The notes under the pieces: generated by a model | The model's database searches: none | What the model saw: the letters and a program-made list of their open reading frames with translations, nothing else | What the model was told of the DNA's origin: nothing | Part shown: positions 58,949-60,894 of the stretch, piece after piece | Position numbering within the stretch: position 1 is the first letter of the stretch | How the letters are laid out: each line of letters opens with the position of its first letter | Translations under genes and position numbers: made by a program | Assembly: GCA_025062295.1 (NCBI GenBank) | Contig: JANXAJ010000008.1 | Coordinates: forward strand, 1 to 60,894 | Direction: 5' to 3' | Length of the DNA stretch: 60,894 nt | Origin: Bacteroidia bacterium | GTDB lineage: Bacteria > Bacteroidota > Bacteroidia > SpSt-205

Positions 58949-59494
58949 TCATTGAAAGGTTACTCTAAAGCTTCCTTCAGTTACTCGGACTGAATCCGTA
59001 GGATTGAAGGCGCTTTCTTGCCCGGGGCCGCCATAGAGCATCCCTTCAAAGGTGCCTTCGGCTCGGCTGCCCTGTATATTGACGGTGAGGGTGAGATACG
59101 CATCAGCCGTAGTGGGATGAGGAGCAGAATAAACCCGCCTTCCCTGCACACCATGATGACCGTAAAGGAGCTGAGGGCGCCGAGCCACACTGGAGCCCCG
59201 ATAGGTCGCCGTATAAGAAGTATCCGAACGAGTAGTAGGCAGTATGAGATCACTTATGCTGATAGAGAAGGTATCACTGCCAGCATACAGTATCCCTATT
59301 AAGGTGCCGTAGTTACCCGAGCGCACCGCAGATACCATGGGAAACTGCCGCAGCGTCTCTTGGACTCGGGCTTGAAGAGAGCTACCGCTCCCCGGCATGC
59401 CACCACCAGAAGAAGGGGAATCTTTATCCTTCTTACAGGCAGTGAAAGCCAATAGACTAAGTACTACCGCCATGCTTGTGATGTGCCTTCGCAT
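58949..59494 (-). CDS. Lipoprotein, tandem paralogue 3
   Basis: About 181 residues. Lipoprotein signal peptide MRRHITSMAVVLSLLAFTAC with the lipid Cys followed by KKDKD, a Ser/Gly linker (SPSSGGGMPGSGSS), and a beta-rich domain ending SRAEGTFEGMLYGG...DSVRVTEGSFRVTF, shared with the next two genes. Start at 59494 gives the lipobox a correct distance; a longer frame to 59560 would not. It begins 1 nt after the upstream stop (TGATATG), so it is coupled. Confidence 0.75.
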   Translation of the reverse strand: MRRHITSMAVVLSLLAFTACKKDKDSPSSGGGMPGSGSSLQARVQETLRQFPMVSAVRSGNYGTLIGILYAGSDTFSISISDLILPTTRSDTSYTATYRGSSVARRPQLLYGHHGVQGRRVYSAPHPTTADAYLTLTVNIQGSRAEGTFEGMLYGGPGQESAFNPTDSVRVTEGSFRVTFQ

Positions 59495-59495
59495 A

Positions 59496-60056
59496 TCAGA
59501 ATCGGATTTGGAACTGTCCATCCGTGATCTGGAGTGAGTCATCCAGGTATGCAGCATCATATACCCATCCAGAAAAAGTGCCCTGCGCTTGATTATTGGA
59601 CACTGACACGCTCATGGTGAGGCGGGGCGACTTGGAGATCGTCTGGGAACTGTACACAGAATCGCCTCTTGAGCGGTAGATATTGAAAATGAAAATAAAC
59701 ATGTCACTCATCGTGGTAACATTAGCAGTGTAGGAAGTGTCGGGACGACTCGTAGGGTAGGCAAAAGAGATAACGCACCCCAAGGTATCGGAGGGACGAT
59801 TGAGCCTGTGAGAGAAGGCTTGAGCCCGACCATACATGTAGGAAGTTTCCCTTACAGGAAACTGAAGCAGTTCTCCCCGCAGCCGAAACTGGATAGTTCC
59901 CAGGGAAGCATCTCCACCGCCGCCTCCGCCACCCCCACCACCGCCTCCAGAGTTTTGTCCAGAACCTGGATCATCTTTGTCTTTCTTCTTGCAGGCAGGG
60001 GCGCTTATCACAAGAAGGCTAAATAGCCCCCAGATAAGTATGTTTGAGTATCGCAT
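59496..60056 (-). CDS. Lipoprotein, tandem paralogue 2
   Basis: 186 residues. Signal peptide MRYSNILIWGLFSLLVISAPAC, lipid Cys followed by KKKDKDD, then a Gly linker with a run of about twelve Gly, and a domain containing SRPDTSYTANV and ending QAQGTFSGWVYDA...DSLQITDGQFQIRF, homologous to its neighbours. The acidic/lysine tract after Cys resembles Bacteroidota surface-lipoprotein export signals. Function unknown. Confidence 0.78.
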   Translation of the reverse strand: MRYSNILIWGLFSLLVISAPACKKKDKDDPGSGQNSGGGGGGGGGGGGDASLGTIQFRLRGELLQFPVRETSYMYGRAQAFSHRLNRPSDTLGCVISFAYPTSRPDTSYTANVTTMSDMFIFIFNIYRSRGDSVYSSQTISKSPRLTMSVSVSNNQAQGTFSGWVYDAAYLDDSLQITDGQFQIRF

Positions 60057-60070
60057 ATCTTATCAAGAAC

Positions 60071-60613
60071 TTAGAAGCGTAGGCGAAATTCTCCATCCGT
60101 GATGCGGATAGAGTCAGAGGCCTCCCAGTAGTTGTATAGCAAGCCGCTGAAAGTCCCCTGGGCTACATTCCCTCCAGAAGTGCTGAGCTGCACGTTGAGG
60201 TAAGAATACCGATTTCCATGGCGGGCACTGGTGACATAGAATGCGCGTGTACGGTAATAGGTCACCCGGAACTCTCCTCCAGGGACATCATTCTGGGAAT
60301 GGATTTGATAAGAGGTGTCCGTACGAGTCATTGGGAGGGGGAAAAGAATACCAAACTCAATCGTGTCGACCCCTGTAATGAGGGTATCAACAGAGCTGAG
60401 AGAACGCCTTTCGAATCCCCCACTGAAGCTTACGAGGGGAGTGTATTCCAAGAGCCGCCCATTCACTTTGAAGCTGACGCGATTGTCGGTAGGGAGGCCT
60501 CCACCGGATCCTCCACCGCCACTCGGATTGTCTTTGTCTTTCTTCTTACACGAGACAAATCCGAAAGCCCCTATGAAAAGTACTACGGATGGGATTAATG
60601 CCTGTCTGCACAT
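60071..60613 (-). CDS. Lipoprotein, tandem paralogue 1
   Basis: About 180 residues. Signal peptide MCRQALIPSVVLFIGAFGFVSC, lipid Cys followed by KKKDKDN, linker GGGGSGGG, and a domain with MTRTDTSYQIHS and a C-terminus VAQGTFSGLLYNY...DSIRITDGEFRLRF. The frame extends to 60664, but the ATG at 60613 gives a proper signal peptide and starts 7 nt after the upstream stop. Confidence 0.77.
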   Translation of the reverse strand: MCRQALIPSVVLFIGAFGFVSCKKKDKDNPSGGGGSGGGLPTDNRVSFKVNGRLLEYTPLVSFSGGFERRSLSSVDTLITGVDTIEFGILFPLPMTRTDTSYQIHSQNDVPGGEFRVTYYRTRAFYVTSARHGNRYSYLNVQLSTSGGNVAQGTFSGLLYNYWEASDSIRITDGEFRLRF

Positions 60614-60620
60614 AGGCGGC

Positions 60621-60894
60621 TCATTTTGGGTTCTTGTTCGAAGAAGGGTTACACTCGCCCACATGCTCGCCTATCATCCGAAAGCCCATGACCTCGGTTT
60701 CACCCCGCCGCATTTTGTATTCGCCTTCAAACTTTGTCTCAGAGAATTTAATATCCACCTCAGCGCGCATGTCGGGGCAAACCAGATCATACTGCATCCG
60801 CCCGTCTTTGATGCGCAGATTCTCAAACTTACAGTCGGGCATAGGAGACTGTCCTTCGGTTGGCACTCCGCCGAAGGGAGCCCGCTTAGCCTGT
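60621..60894 (-). CDS. DUF3617-like protein, partial (runs off the window)
   Basis: At least 90 residues; the frame is open to the right edge, so the N-terminus is missing. The visible part (DCKFENLRIKDGRMQYDLVC, FSETKFEGEYKMR, MGFRMIGEHVGEC) matches the C-terminal half of DUF3617-type exported proteins, with paired cysteines. It heads the operon of lipoproteins. Only the assignment to this loose family is supported; function unknown. Confidence 0.6.
   Translation of the reverse strand, partial: QAKRAPFGGVPTEGQSPMPDCKFENLRIKDGRMQYDLVCPDMRAEVDIKFSETKFEGEYKMRRGETEVMGFRMIGEHVGECNPSSNKNPK

Noticed and set aside
59920-59960. CCGCC-type trinucleotide run, looked at as a repeat array
   Set aside because: It is the coding sequence of the poly-glycine linker in a lipoprotein; no spacer structure as in CRISPR.

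Overview
The window looks like a chromosomal segment from a member of the Bacteroidota. The sequence evidence is: Bacteroidota-type -7 promoter elements (TAnnTTTG) in front of many genes; secreted proteins ending in type IX secretion (T9SS) C-terminal domains; two PorE-like TPR/beta-propeller/OmpA proteins; a TonB-dependent receptor with a carboxypeptidase-regulatory-like N-terminus; LPS (kdsA), complex I (nuoH) and futalosine-type menaquinone (mqnB) genes; and a MurE with the DNPR motif of meso-diaminopimelate enzymes. The three tRNAs lack an encoded CCA. I cannot place it below phylum. Genes are tightly packed with many out-of-frame overlaps (4 to 83 nt).

Layout. 0.1-6.3 kb, minus strand: a T9SS cargo protein, an operon of TPR protein, ComA-type phosphosulfolactate synthase and an isolated nuoH, then a beta-barrel-like protein coupled to sdaAB, and a small helical protein. 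6.3-17.7 kb, plus strand: the first half of a division/cell-wall cluster (rsmH, ftsL-like, ftsI, murE, mraY, murD) without mraZ or ftsW/murG/murC, continuing into a CHAD-like protein and a 982-residue TPR protein. MraY carries a PDZ-like insertion. 17.9-21.5 kb: enoyl-CoA hydratase, kdsA, a ketosynthase-like protein and a BioF-like alpha-oxoamine synthase. 21.7-28.5 kb: a YqaE/Pmp3-like protein, two tandem PorE-like genes, a site-2 protease, tRNA-Phe, a decayed duplicate of the protease 3' end, and a beta-barrel-like protein. 28.6-37.4 kb: a second tRNA-Phe touching a PhoD-like phosphatase, rpsA, tRNA-Val, rnhB, pheT, an acyl-CoA synthetase and an AtpZ-like protein.

37.5-46.1 kb: a minus-strand operon (UPF0173 hydrolase, gltX, ricT-like) diverges from glutamate dehydrogenase, which is followed by two tandem Aer-type PAS/PP2C proteins (one apparently catalytically dead), mqnB and a class IV aminotransferase. 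46.5-52.1 kb: a repeat-built T9SS-exported protein with a strong terminator, facing a TonB-dependent receptor. 52.3-57.4 kb: an SDR epimerase, mfd and holA. 57.6-60.9 kb, minus strand: an operon of small exported proteins including three tandem paralogous lipoproteins and a partial DUF3617-like protein at the window edge.

The most striking system-level signal is regulatory. In many unrelated genes the -7 element ends only 4-7 nt before the start codon, most often exactly 4, so transcription should begin at or next to the start codon, giving leaderless or nearly leaderless mRNAs. This rule also corrects several start codons. Other points of interest are the PDZ-like insertion in MraY, the active/inactive PAS-phosphatase pair, the tandem PorE-like genes, the tRNA-Phe/protease duplication with a tRNA abutting a start codon, and the lipoprotein triplet.
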